Notes: generated by a model not told the origin, from the letters alone. Counted from the stretch's first letter, positions 1 to 5,147 are shown. The stretch: 6,061 bases of DNA from Azonexus sp. (GCA_031285115.1 JAITWU010000318.1:1-6061); one strand, 5' to 3'. A program made the numbers and translations.

Positions 1-1
1 C

Positions 2-475
2 GCCGGAGCCGAGAAGGTGTTTCGGGAAACGGCCAGCGGCGCAAAGACCGATCGGCGCGAACTCGCGCGCGCAATCAAATCCCTTGGCGAAGGCGACACG
101 CTCCTGGTGACGCGGCTCGACCGGCTGGCGCGCTCGACGCGCGACCTGTTGAACACGCTCGACGCGATCGGCAAGGCCGGGGCGCGCTTCCGATCGCTCA
201 ATGACGCCTGGGCCGACACCACGACCGCGCACGGGCGCTTGCTGCTGACCTTCCTGGGCGGCATCGCAGAATTCGAGCGCGATCTAATCCGCGCCCGCAC
301 CGGTGAAGGTCGCGAGCGCGCCAAGGCGCGCGGCGTTCATATGGGGCGGCCCCTTGCCCTCACCGCTCACCAGCGTGAAGAAGCGCGCAAGGAGCTTGCC
401 ATTGGTAAGGCGACGCAGGCTGACCTGGCGCGGCGGTTCAACGTGAGCCAGAGTACGATTTCGAGGCTGGCGTAG
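2..475 (+). CDS. Serine recombinase (resolvase/invertase family), 5' end outside window
   Basis: C-terminal 157 residues or so of a site-specific serine recombinase; the frame is open to the left edge, so the N-terminus with the catalytic serine is off-window. A GTG at 17 is in frame but lies inside the catalytic domain, so it is not the true start. Visible are the conserved arginine region (LVTRLDRLARS), the long E-helix signature (GGIAEFERDLIRARTGEGR, then AKARGVHMGRP) and a C-terminal Hin-like helix-turn-helix (QADLARRFNVSQSTISRL) that binds the crossover site. These match the Tn3 resolvase/DNA invertase family, normally about 185-200 residues, so only some 30-45 residues are missing. Next to partition and toxin-antitoxin genes, a role in resolving plasmid multimers is likely, but a transposon resolvase or an invertase is equally possible. 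It converges on the minus-strand antitoxin gene with an 11-bp gap. Confidence 0.93.
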   Translation, partial: AGAEKVFRETASGAKTDRRELARAIKSLGEGDTLLVTRLDRLARSTRDLLNTLDAIGKAGARFRSLNDAWADTTTAHGRLLLTFLGGIAEFERDLIRARTGEGRERAKARGVHMGRPLALTAHQREEARKELAIGKATQADLARRFNVSQSTISRLA

Positions 476-486
476 AGACCTTCGGA

Positions 487-798
487 TTAGACGTGTGGCA
501 CTGCTTCGGAAATCGGTTGGACAGCCAGGCGTAGGCCCATCGCGTGCAGGACAGCGTTGAGGCTGCGCAGCTCCGGATTCCCCTTCTCTGAAAGGGTGCG
601 ATAGAGCTGTGTAGGGTTCAGGTCTGCTGCCTTGGCAACAGCAGGCACCCCGCCGAACGCTTTTGCCATCTGTCGGATCGTCACCAGCAATTCACCCTGA
701 TCGCCATCTTCGAGAATGGCATCGAGTGTGGCGGCAGCCGTCGCCGGATCGTCGCGGAACAGATCGGCCATTGCGTCGTCATGACTGCGGTCTTTCAT
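487..798 (-). CDS. HI1420-type (HigA-like) antitoxin, XRE-like HTH
   Basis: Putative antitoxin of 103 residues. It should neutralise the RelE/ParE-fold toxin encoded just upstream and, as is usual for the family, repress the operon by binding DNA. The C-terminal half carries the hallmark of the HI1420-type addiction-module antidote family: a helix-turn-helix (VPAVAKAADLNPTQLYRTLS) followed by EKGNPELRSLNAVLHAMGLRL. I chose the ATG at 798 because a strong Shine-Dalgarno (GAAGGAG) lies 7-8 bases upstream; the longer frame to 912 overlaps the toxin gene and has no such site. The order toxin then antitoxin is typical of HigBA-like modules and opposite to most other type II systems. The gap between the two genes is 31 bp. 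Family assignment is strong; activity is inferred. Confidence 0.9.
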   Translation of the reverse strand: MKDRSHDDAMADLFRDDPATAAATLDAILEDGDQGELLVTIRQMAKAFGGVPAVAKAADLNPTQLYRTLSEKGNPELRSLNAVLHAMGLRLAVQPISEAVPHV

Positions 799-829
799 CG
801 TCGTCACTCCTTCAAGCTCCCTGTTCGCT

Positions 830-1153
830 TCAATTGGGGCGGCTCTGCCAGTCGCGCCAATAATCGCAAGCCCGGTCAATATCGGCGTCCTGAGTTCGCT
901 TGGTGCCACCACACAGGAGCAGCATCACGGTGTTGCCGGACCGGGCGTAGTAGACCCGATAGCCGGGGCCGATATCGATGCGTAACTCGTGAACACCCTC
1001 GCGCAGCGGTTTGAAATCCCCGAAGTTGCCTTGTTCGAGCCTGTTCAGGCGTCGGATGATTGCGGCCCTGCCCTGGATGTCGCGAAGCCGGCGCAGCCAT
1101 TCGTCGATGAGGTCCTTGCCGTCGTATGTGAGATAATGGCGAACATCGAACAT
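830..1153 (-). CDS. RelE/ParE-fold toxin of the HI1419 (HigB-like) type
   Basis: Putative toxin of 107 residues and first gene of the leftward operon. The family (HI1419-type, phage Gp49/HigB-related) has the RelE fold and is expected to act on mRNA at the ribosome. Recognisable are the WLRRLRDIQGRAAIIRRLNRLEQGNFGDFKPL segment (positions about 24-55; conserved RxxRLxxGNFGDxKxL) and the beta-sheet core: ELRIDIGPGYRVYYA, VMLLLCGGTKRTQDADI, then a terminal helix with YWRDW. The ATG at 1153 is chosen because the preceding 30 codons are Arg/Cys-rich and unlike the family, and family proteins start just before a first strand such as FDVRHYLTYDGK. There is no recognisable Shine-Dalgarno before this ATG, unlike the antitoxin. 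A 16-bp palindrome lies 8 bp upstream. Confidence 0.9.
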   Translation of the reverse strand: MFDVRHYLTYDGKDLIDEWLRRLRDIQGRAAIIRRLNRLEQGNFGDFKPLREGVHELRIDIGPGYRVYYARSGNTVMLLLCGGTKRTQDADIDRACDYWRDWQSRPN

Positions 1154-1161
1154 GGGGCATT

Positions 1162-1177
1162 TTCGTTTAAAAACGAA
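1162..1177. promoter_or_regulatory. Palindromic operator candidate in front of the HigBA-like operon
   Basis: Perfect inverted repeat, TTCGTTT-AA-AAACGAA, ending 8 bp before the toxin start codon. Position and symmetry fit an operator for autoregulation by the HTH antitoxin. On the minus strand a weak promoter can be drawn (TTGCAG, 17-bp spacer, GAAAAT) whose -10 would overlap the palindrome and whose RNA would begin at or almost at the toxin ATG. The palindrome is seen; the operator role and promoter are inferred. Confidence 0.6.
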
Positions 1178-1260
1178 TAATCTGCAAGCCCTTCTTCCTG
1201 CTGGTCGTCGTGAATTTGCAGCGCGCCGGGCGCTGGCCTGCATTTTAAAAAAGATAGCAA

Positions 1261-1301
1261 TTTCCTAGCTGCTAGCAAGAAAGTTGCTAGCAGCTAGGAA
1301 A
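1261..1301. repeat. 18-bp perfect inverted repeat: candidate parS centromere/par operator
   Basis: The arm TTTCCTAGCTGCTAGCAA (1261-1278) is perfectly repeated in inverted orientation at 1284-1301, with a 5-base spacer (GAAAG). Each arm itself contains two CTAG units, and CAGCTA-like words recur nearer parA (1319-1326, 1330-1338). In type Ib partition systems (small ParA with an RHH ParB) the centromere commonly lies just upstream of parA and doubles as operator, so this is the natural candidate here. The right arm contains the -35 of the proposed parA promoter. A separate short hairpin, CAGCGC-N5-GCGCTG, sits at 1219-1235 and is unassigned. Confidence 0.7.
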
Positions 1302-1312
1302 CTACTTATTAA
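1284..1312 (+). promoter_or_regulatory. Candidate parA promoter overlapping the inverted repeat
   Basis: TTGCTA (1284-1289) and TATTAA (1307-1312) are separated by 17 bp, four of six consensus matches each, giving a leader of about 40 nt before parA. Since the -35 lies in the right arm of the 18-bp inverted repeat, protein bound there would block RNA polymerase, consistent with ParB-type autorepression. Predicted by eye only. Confidence 0.5.
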
Positions 1313-1358
1313 AAGAAAGCAGCTTACATTCAGCTATCAATGGGACCGGGGGATGGTT

Positions 1359-2030
1359 ATGGCTGTCATATCGCTAGTTTCCAGCAAGGGCGGCGTTGGC
1401 AAAACGACCTCAGCGGTCGTGCTCGCCGGCGAGTTTGCTGCTGCTGGCCGTAAAGTCGTTGTAATTGACGCCGACCCAAATCGACCGCTTGAAGCATGGT
1501 CAGGGCTCAGACCATTGCCCGATCTGTTGCGGGTTGTGATCGACGACTCGGCCGAGACGATCATCGATACAATCGAGGATGCACGGGCTGATGCGGATTT
1601 TGTGATCGTAGATCTAGAGGGCACCGCTACCGATCGAATTGGTTTTGCCGTGGCTCGCTCTGATCTGGTCCTGATCCCATTGCAAAGTTCGGTGCTAGAC
1701 GCGGCTGAGGCCGCCAAATCCGTCAAACTGGTTCGTCAGATGTGGAAGGTCGCCAACCGAGAAATCCCTTATCGCGTGTTTTTTTCACGTGTGCCCCCGG
1801 CTATTCGGGAGCGCACGGCGCGTGACATTGAACGACAATTTTCAGGTTCAGCGGTTCCAGCTCTTCCGGTCTCCCTGACTGATCGAGCCGCTTATCGCAC
1901 GTTGTTTTCCTTGGGTGGTACCTTGCACAATTTGGAAAATGCGGACGTGTCTGGATTGGAGAATGCTCGGGAAAACGCCCGAGAATTTACACAAGCCGTC
2001 ATCAACTCGTTGAGGGGAGAGGCGGCATGA
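1359..2030 (+). CDS. parA: ParA-family partition ATPase (small, type Ib-like)
   Basis: A 223-residue P-loop ATPase that should segregate the plasmid by forming dynamic ATP-dependent complexes on the nucleoid. The deviant Walker A motif KGGVGKTT is at residues 10-17 (signature lysine K10, P-loop lysine K15). The switch region VVVIDADPN (about 33-41) and the Walker B-like FVIVDLEGTATD (around residue 90) follow. There is no N-terminal helix-turn-helix, so it is a short type Ib-like ParA and repression would fall to the partner. I chose the ATG at 1359, preceded by a GGGGGA ribosome site 5-6 bases away; ATG 1353 is possible, and the longer frame from 1284 would start inside the inverted repeat. 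Its stop overlaps the next start as ATGA, so the two are translationally coupled. The gene is visibly less GC-rich than its flanks. Confidence 0.95.
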   Translation: MAVISLVSSKGGVGKTTSAVVLAGEFAAAGRKVVVIDADPNRPLEAWSGLRPLPDLLRVVIDDSAETIIDTIEDARADADFVIVDLEGTATDRIGFAVARSDLVLIPLQSSVLDAAEAAKSVKLVRQMWKVANREIPYRVFFSRVPPAIRERTARDIERQFSGSAVPALPVSLTDRAAYRTLFSLGGTLHNLENADVSGLENARENAREFTQAVINSLRGEAA

Positions 2031-2350
2031 TTGGTGATGAGAAAAAGCGCGCCACGCTCGACTTTGGTGATTTGCCAACAGCACCGGCTCCACGTGTTGA
2101 TACTGAGATGGTGAAGCAGGTCGCTCGTGCGGCTGGGTTTCGTGAGACTCCGAAAGCGCCGGACACCGCGCCGATTAGGTCAACGCTGCGCAGGAGGCGT
2201 AAGACAGGACGGACAGAGCAGTTTGCCACTCGACTGCGTGCGGATACGCTTGAAGCGATTCATGGCTATGCTGATCGTCACGAAGTCACGCTTGCTGAAA
2301 CGATTGAGCGCGCCATGAGCGCGCTTATCCGTAACGAGACGCGTGGCTAA
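2027..2350 (+). CDS. Small RHH ParB-like partition/stability protein
   Basis: A 107-residue protein encoded directly behind parA with an ATGA overlap. Its C-terminal half has ribbon-helix-helix character: a strand (EQFATRLR), helix A (ADTLEAIHGYADRHE) and helix B (TLAETIERAMSALIRN), preceded by a very basic stretch (STLRRRRKTGR). The N-terminus (KKRATLDFGDLP) is short and probably flexible, the usual place for a peptide that stimulates ParA ATPase. It resembles the 'stability/partitioning determinant' proteins that accompany ParA on alphaproteobacterial plasmids, as I remember them. Expected role: bind the inverted repeat upstream of parA as both centromere-binding protein and repressor. It ends 6 bp from the convergent stop of the next gene. 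RHH assignment is by pattern. Confidence 0.85.
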   Translation: MIGDEKKRATLDFGDLPTAPAPRVDTEMVKQVARAAGFRETPKAPDTAPIRSTLRRRRKTGRTEQFATRLRADTLEAIHGYADRHEVTLAETIERAMSALIRNETRG

Positions 2351-2356
2351 GCAGCT

Positions 2357-2812
2357 CTATTTGCCCTCCCAAGCCTTCCTAAGAGCCTCGCGAAGGTCGA
2401 GCCAATAATACTTCAGTTCGGTCATCCGAGTTTTGACCGTGGATATGAGGGGAGGCGTGCCCCAGGGAATTATGAACTCGCGCCGGCGGCTCAGTTCTTT
2501 TTCTGCGGCTAGATATTTTTCCGTGAGCCGGATGACCTTATCGCGCCCCTCCCGGATTCTCTCGATTGCACCGGCTTCTTCCAATGCCTGCAGAATTTGC
2601 GGCATCTCGCCTCGCCGGATTCGAAGATATTGGCCAATTTCTTCGGCGCTTTTTATGCAGACTCCATCGGAGGGGGATGGCTGATCTTTGCCGATCGGTG
2701 CGTTGCGGCAAATCTGGTACAGAACGGCCAATGCTAACCCCACCTGGGCCCTGGTGGCGTTTCCAGCTTGCAGCCGTTTGACTACTTCATCGTGAAAGTC
2801 GTGAGCGCGCAT
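2357..2812 (-). CDS. Winged-helix DNA-binding protein of unknown function
   Basis: A 151-residue protein I cannot assign to a named family. Residues about 25-100 look like a winged helix: a helix (GLALAVLYQICRN), then SAEEIGQYLRIRRGEMPQIL as helix-turn-helix, LEEAGAIERIREG as the wing and DKVIRLTEKYL. A basic segment (AEKELSRRREF) and a C-terminal part (TRMTELKYYWLDLREALRKAW) follow. The start at 2812 has GGAG only two bases from the ATG, so initiation may be weak. It converges on the parAB operon and its start faces the structured 2813-3125 region, with a 19-bp palindrome 16 bp upstream. It could be a transcriptional regulator of MarR-like build, a copy-control repressor, or a small replication protein; the sequence alone does not decide. 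Confidence 0.75.
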   Translation of the reverse strand: MRAHDFHDEVVKRLQAGNATRAQVGLALAVLYQICRNAPIGKDQPSPSDGVCIKSAEEIGQYLRIRRGEMPQILQALEEAGAIERIREGRDKVIRLTEKYLAAEKELSRRREFIIPWGTPPLISTVKTRMTELKYYWLDLREALRKAWEGK

Positions 2813-2828
2813 TGCTCCAAATCGGATT

Positions 2829-2847
2829 TGTCTTCCTCAGGAAGACA
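2829..2847. promoter_or_regulatory. 19-bp perfect palindrome, operator candidate
   Basis: TGTCTTCCT-C-AGGAAGACA: 9-bp arms around one central base, starting 16 bp upstream of the minus-strand winged-helix gene. The single-base centre makes an RNA hairpin unlikely and favours a dimer-binding site. The obvious candidate ligand is the adjacent winged-helix protein itself (autoregulation), which is inference. Confidence 0.55.
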
Positions 2848-2880
2848 TTCATTGATCGGTTCTCGGGAATCGTCTAGGTT

Positions 2881-2912
2881 TCATCCGTTTTAACGGAGAT
2901 GATTCTCATCCG
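2881..2912. repeat. Short inverted and direct repeats
   Basis: TCCGTT-TT-AACGGA (2884-2897) is a perfect 14-bp palindrome, followed by GATGA-TTC-TCATC (2898-2910). The word TCATCCG occurs twice, at 2881-2887 and 2906-2912. These may be further protein-binding sites in the control region in front of the minus-strand winged-helix gene. The arms are short, so some may be coincidental. Confidence 0.35.
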
Positions 2913-2924
2913 GAACCGCTTCTA

Positions 2925-3030
2925 AAACGCAAAAGGCCCGCCGGGGAAGGCGGGCCGTGCGCTCGGACCTAAATCCGAGGAAACCTATCGTGCTTGGTCG
3001 CCGATAGATTTCCTCGAATGGCTGCACGAA
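2925..3030 (-). ncRNA. Possible antisense/control RNA ending at the 2931-2956 terminator
   Basis: Leftward from about 3030 come a long hairpin, CGAGGAAA-c-CTATCG (2976-2990) pairing with CGATAG-a-TTTCCTCG (3002-3016), 14 pairs with one C/A mismatch and an 11-base loop, and then the intrinsic terminator. A competing hairpin, CTCGGA/TCCGAG (2962-2967 with 2974-2979), shares bases 2976-2979, so only one can form. A TTGACT -35-like word lies at 3035-3030 on the minus strand, but no good -10 follows. Hairpin plus terminator, antisense to the leader of the 3126 gene, is the build of plasmid counter-transcribed RNAs. Both ends are guesses. Confidence 0.3.
2931..2956 (-). terminator. Intrinsic terminator, leftward
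   Basis: GGCCCGCC (2935-2942) and GGCGGGCC (2949-2956) form an 8-bp all-GC stem with a 6-base loop. Read leftwards, the stem is followed at once by TTTT and, after three bases, another TTTT. There is no T-run on the rightward side. It therefore ends a leftward transcript that begins to its right, where there is no minus-strand gene before 3126. This suggests a non-coding RNA, or insulation of the 2357-2812 gene from upstream transcription. Confidence 0.7.
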
Positions 3031-3034
3031 GTCA

Positions 3035-3056
3035 AGCGAAACCGATCAGTTTCGCT
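3035..3056. repeat. Perfect 8-bp inverted repeat in the leader of the 3126 gene
   Basis: AGCGAAAC (3035-3042) and GTTTCGCT (3049-3056) are separated by CGATCA. It could form a hairpin in an RNA or serve as a protein-binding site. It overlaps the TTGACT word on the minus strand by one base. The role is unknown. Confidence 0.45.
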
Positions 3057-3125
3057 AACGGTTGTGCATTGTCCGAGTTCCGGCCTTCCTGACCATCCTT
3101 GCGGGCCTCCTTGAGGGGAGAGCCT

Positions 3126-3860
3126 ATGGAACATGCTTTGTCGGTCATTGCCGGCCTGCGCTCATTCGCGCAGCTCGACGAGATGTCGCGCGCCATCAGC
3201 AAGGACTACGGCAGCGGTAAGCTGACCGATGACGATGCGGCGGCGCTTTACGGGGCCGTGGAGGCGCGCCGGCGGGAGGTGAGGGGAGTGGACCGGCTTG
3301 CCGTCCGCGCGCCGCACGTGGTCCTCCAGGCGCGCGCAGCGGGCCGCCCGAGCCACTTCCCGCCGCGGAAGCGGCAGCCGACCTCCCCCGATCGCCGGGC
3401 CTCCATGACCCGCCGCAGGACGCTGGCGGCGTCGGCGCCGATGCCGCCGGCGATGGCGGCCGGCTACACGACGGGAGAGCTCGCGACCTTGCGGATCGTG
3501 GCGGACCAGGTGCGCGACACGGGCGACTGCCGGCTGACGCTGGGCGAGATCGCGGCGCGGGCTGGTGTCGGCATCACCACAGCGCGCAATGCGATCCATG
3601 GCGCCGCGCTTGACGGGATACTGACGGTTCAGTTGCGGCGGCGGCGCTTGAGACCGAATCTGCCGAACGTGGTCCGCATCGTCTCTCAGGAGTGGCTGAC
3701 CTGGATCAAACGCGGCCCGCGCCCTGTCCAGCGGGCTTCGACCTACCCAAAGGGAGGGTACAAAAATCCGGTGTCCACGGATATCCCATTTTTAAAAGAT
3801 ACCTTCTGCTACGCAGATCCACCTCCAAAAACTCGAAAAGCCCCTCTCTGGAGCTCATAG
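3126..3860 (+). CDS. Uncharacterised plasmid-type winged-helix protein
   Basis: A 244-residue protein. The start at ATG 3126 is preceded by a good ribosome site (GAGGGGAG, about 5 bases away); an in-frame TTG at 3099 is less likely. Residues 10-53 are helical (SRAISKDYGSGKLTDDDA, then AVEARRREV). A basic linker contains SPDRRASMTRRR (about 88-98). Residues 113-185 hold a winged helix: TTGELATLRIVADQV, LTLGEIAARAGVGITTARNAIHGAALDGIL as the HTH, a basic RRRRLRPNLPNVVRIV wing, then SQEWLTWIKRG. I recognise this pattern from many unnamed proteins on rhizobial-type plasmids and islands, but know of no established function. The tail after about 198 is low in complexity and may be strain-specific. 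A transcription regulator or a replication-associated protein are both possible. A terminator follows. Confidence 0.8.
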   Translation: MEHALSVIAGLRSFAQLDEMSRAISKDYGSGKLTDDDAAALYGAVEARRREVRGVDRLAVRAPHVVLQARAAGRPSHFPPRKRQPTSPDRRASMTRRRTLAASAPMPPAMAAGYTTGELATLRIVADQVRDTGDCRLTLGEIAARAGVGITTARNAIHGAALDGILTVQLRRRRLRPNLPNVVRIVSQEWLTWIKRGPRPVQRASTYPKGGYKNPVSTDIPFLKDTFCYADPPPKTRKAPLWSS

Positions 3861-3873
3861 AAAGACAAGCGGA

Positions 3874-3896
3874 GCGCCCTGCGGGCGCAAGTTTTT
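3874..3896 (+). terminator. Intrinsic terminator after the 3126-3860 gene
   Basis: GCGCCC (3874-3879) and GGGCGC (3883-3888) form a 6-bp GC stem with a TGC loop, followed by AAG and TTTTT (3892-3896). It begins 14 bp past the stop of the winged-helix gene. The three-base gap before the T-run makes it somewhat weaker than ideal. Confidence 0.55.
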
Positions 3897-3940
3897 CCTG
3901 TCCCTGTGCCAACCAGCTTAGCACCGTGCTCGCCGGGTCA

Positions 3941-4080
3941 ACGGCGCTATGCGCCGTGCTCCGCTACGCTCCGCCCCTACGGGTGACTCCGGCTCCGCGC
4001 GGCGCTGCGCCGGTGGCGTCGGGACGGGGAACGTCGTTCCGCGCTACGCGCGGGGTTCGCCACGCCTGCGGCGCGTCGAA
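3941..4080. repeat. Cluster of short perfect GC-rich hairpins
   Basis: At least four perfect short inverted repeats lie in 140 bp with no gene. They are ACGGCGC-TAT-GCGCCGT (3941-3957), CGGCGC-T-GCGCCG (4000-4012), GGAACG-T-CGTTCC (4028-4040) and CCGCGC-TAC-GCGCGG (4039-4053). An imperfect one is anchored by TTCG/CGAA at 4056-4080. The words CGCTACGC and CGTGCTC/CGTGCTCC recur. No convincing gene lies between 3861 and 4158; a plus-strand frame across it has poor composition. Such hairpin runs can be single-strand replication origins, recombination sites or REP-like debris; which applies is unknown. Confidence 0.6.
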
Positions 4081-4113
4081 CAGGGAACTGGGCTTTTCGA
4101 GAGATACGATTGT

Positions 4114-4137
4114 ATATAATGCAGTTTTGCATTATAT
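4114..4137 (+). promoter_or_regulatory. vapBC operator with embedded -10 (TATAAT)
   Basis: The arm ATATAATGCA (4114-4123) is repeated perfectly inverted at 4128-4137 around GTTT. It starts 45 bp before the vapB start. The left arm contains a perfect -10 hexamer TATAAT (4115-4120); the -35 region is poor (GCTTTT with a 17-bp spacer). An AT-rich island in otherwise GC-rich DNA directly before the antitoxin gene fits VapBC autorepression at its own promoter. The palindrome is certain; binding is inferred. Confidence 0.75.
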
Positions 4138-4158
4138 TCTTGAGCGGGAGGTTCAAGC

Positions 4159-4425
4159 ATGACCACACTGACCGTTACCGCACGGGGCCAGGTCACATTC
4201 CGAAAGGATGTCCTGCAACATCTCGGCATCCGGCCCGGCGACAAAATCAGCCTCGACCTATTGCCCGATGGCCGGGCCGAACTCAAAGCCGCTCAGCCGT
4301 CTGGATCATGGCGGGAACTCAGCGGCCTGCTAAAGGGCAGGGGCAACGGCGCACGGTTGACCATTGATGAGCTCAATGACGCCATCGCCCAGGCCGGCGC
4401 GGCTGCCGGCCGGGGAGAACAATGA
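4159..4425 (+). CDS. vapB: AbrB/MazE-fold antitoxin (VapB)
   Basis: An 88-residue antitoxin of the SpoVT/AbrB swapped-hairpin type. The N-terminal DNA-binding domain is clear at residues 1-48: TLTVTARGQVTFRKDVLQHLGIRPGDKISLDLLPDGRAEL. The GQVTFRKDV and LGIRPGDKI elements are diagnostic. The C-terminal part (SWRELSGLLKGRGNGARLTIDELNDAIAQA) would wrap around and inhibit the PIN toxin. The ribosome site GGGAGG ends 7 bases before the ATG, the strongest in this operon. Its stop overlaps the vapC start (ATGA), so both are made from one message with coupled translation. The palindromic operator with the -10 lies directly upstream. Confidence 0.93.
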   Translation: MTTLTVTARGQVTFRKDVLQHLGIRPGDKISLDLLPDGRAELKAAQPSGSWRELSGLLKGRGNGARLTIDELNDAIAQAGAAAGRGEQ

Positions 4426-4817
4426 AAATCACCGCCGACACCAATGTCCTGGTCCGCCTGATCATGGCCGATGACGAGGTGCAGAACGCCGCCGCGATCG
4501 AGACCATCGAGGCGGCCAGCCTGGTCGCCATCAGCATCCATTCACTGTGCGAGCTCGCATGGGTGCTCGATCGAAGTTACGCCATCGCCCGGCCGGACAT
4601 TGCCGCCGCCATCCGCCGTTTGGTCGAAGCCCGAAACGTCGCCGTCAACCGGCCGGCGGTTGAAGCCGGATTGAGCATGCTCGACGCCGGCGGCGATTTT
4701 GCCGACGGCGTGATCGCCTTCGACGGCAATTGGCTCGGTGGCGAGGTGTTCGTGTCTTTTGACAAACGCGCCGTCTCGCTCATCGCGCAACAGGGCCAGG
4801 GCGCGAAATTGCTCTGA
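4422..4817 (+). CDS. vapC: PIN-domain ribonuclease toxin (VapC)
   Basis: A 131-residue PIN-domain toxin, expected to be a Mg2+-dependent endoribonuclease; VapC toxins typically cut initiator tRNA or rRNA, but the target here cannot be read from sequence. The acidic active-site set is complete: D6 in ADTNVLVRL, E44 in SLCELAWVL, D95 in GDFADGVIA and D114 in VFVSFDKRAV. The length is normal for the family. A GGGGAG ribosome site sits inside the end of vapB, and the ATG overlaps the vapB stop. The intact active site suggests a functional toxin controlled by VapB. Confidence 0.95.
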   Translation: MKITADTNVLVRLIMADDEVQNAAAIETIEAASLVAISIHSLCELAWVLDRSYAIARPDIAAAIRRLVEARNVAVNRPAVEAGLSMLDAGGDFADGVIAFDGNWLGGEVFVSFDKRAVSLIAQQGQGAKLL

Positions 4818-4986
4818 GGAAAAATCCAGGATGACGCGGAAGCGCCGGAAAATCCGGCGGGCGATTCGTCAGAACATTATCGCACGCGACCGATCGCCGG
4901 ATTTGGGCTCATCGACCAAAACTGTAATCTGGCCGATGTGGGAGCCGGTCAGGAATCGGCAAAGCAACCGAAGGCGCATCTGTCCC

Positions 4987-5133
4987 ATGATCCGGATGAG
5001 AACCACATTTCTGCTCTTTGCCGCCGCGCTGTTGCTGGCCGGCTGCGCTGGCGCAGCCGGCGTCAGTTGCGGCGGAAGCGGCGGATCGGGACGGGCCGCC
5101 GGCGGAGCCTGCGGGACCGGCGTGCGATTTTAA
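4987..5133 (+). CDS. Possible small lipoprotein
   Basis: A 48-residue frame that looks like a short lipoprotein. It has a basic start (MIRMR), a hydrophobic stretch (TTFLLFAAALLLAG) and a lipobox LLAGC with C20 as the lipidation site. The mature part of about 29 residues is glycine-rich with two further cysteines and ends in GTGVRF. The ATG at 4987 has only a distant GAAGG (12 bases); ATG 4996 lacks any site. The frame stays open upstream to an ATG at 4831 just behind vapC, but that 52-residue extension is arginine-rich and looks non-coding. Tiny lipoproteins occur in conjugation regions, for example TrbK-like exclusion proteins, but no specific homology is claimed. Chance occurrence in GC-rich DNA is possible. 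The stretch 4818-4986 holds nothing else I can support. Confidence 0.4.
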   Translation: MIRMRTTFLLFAAALLLAGCAGAAGVSCGGSGGSGRAAGGACGTGVRF

Positions 5134-5147
5134 ACGGACCGTGCTTT

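Noticed and set aside
2813..3125. Iteron-type replication origin
   Set aside because: No tandem direct repeats of 15-22 bp and no DnaA-box cluster were found by eye; the region is rich in inverted, not direct, repeats.
3162..3599. Minus-strand open frame of 145 codons opposite the 3126 gene
   Set aside because: Arg/His-rich translation typical of an antisense shadow in GC-rich DNA; the plus-strand gene has a good ribosome site and a winged-helix pattern.
3692..4162. Plus-strand open frame of 156 codons across the hairpin region
   Set aside because: It overlaps the 3126 gene in another frame, is rich in Arg, Ala and Pro with no domain pattern, and runs through GC hairpins and the vapBC operator. 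No ribosome site supports it.
4831..4986. N-terminal extension of the small lipoprotein frame from ATG 4831
   Set aside because: It would place 52 arginine-rich residues before a clear lipoprotein signal sequence, which is incompatible with export. The internal start is more sensible.
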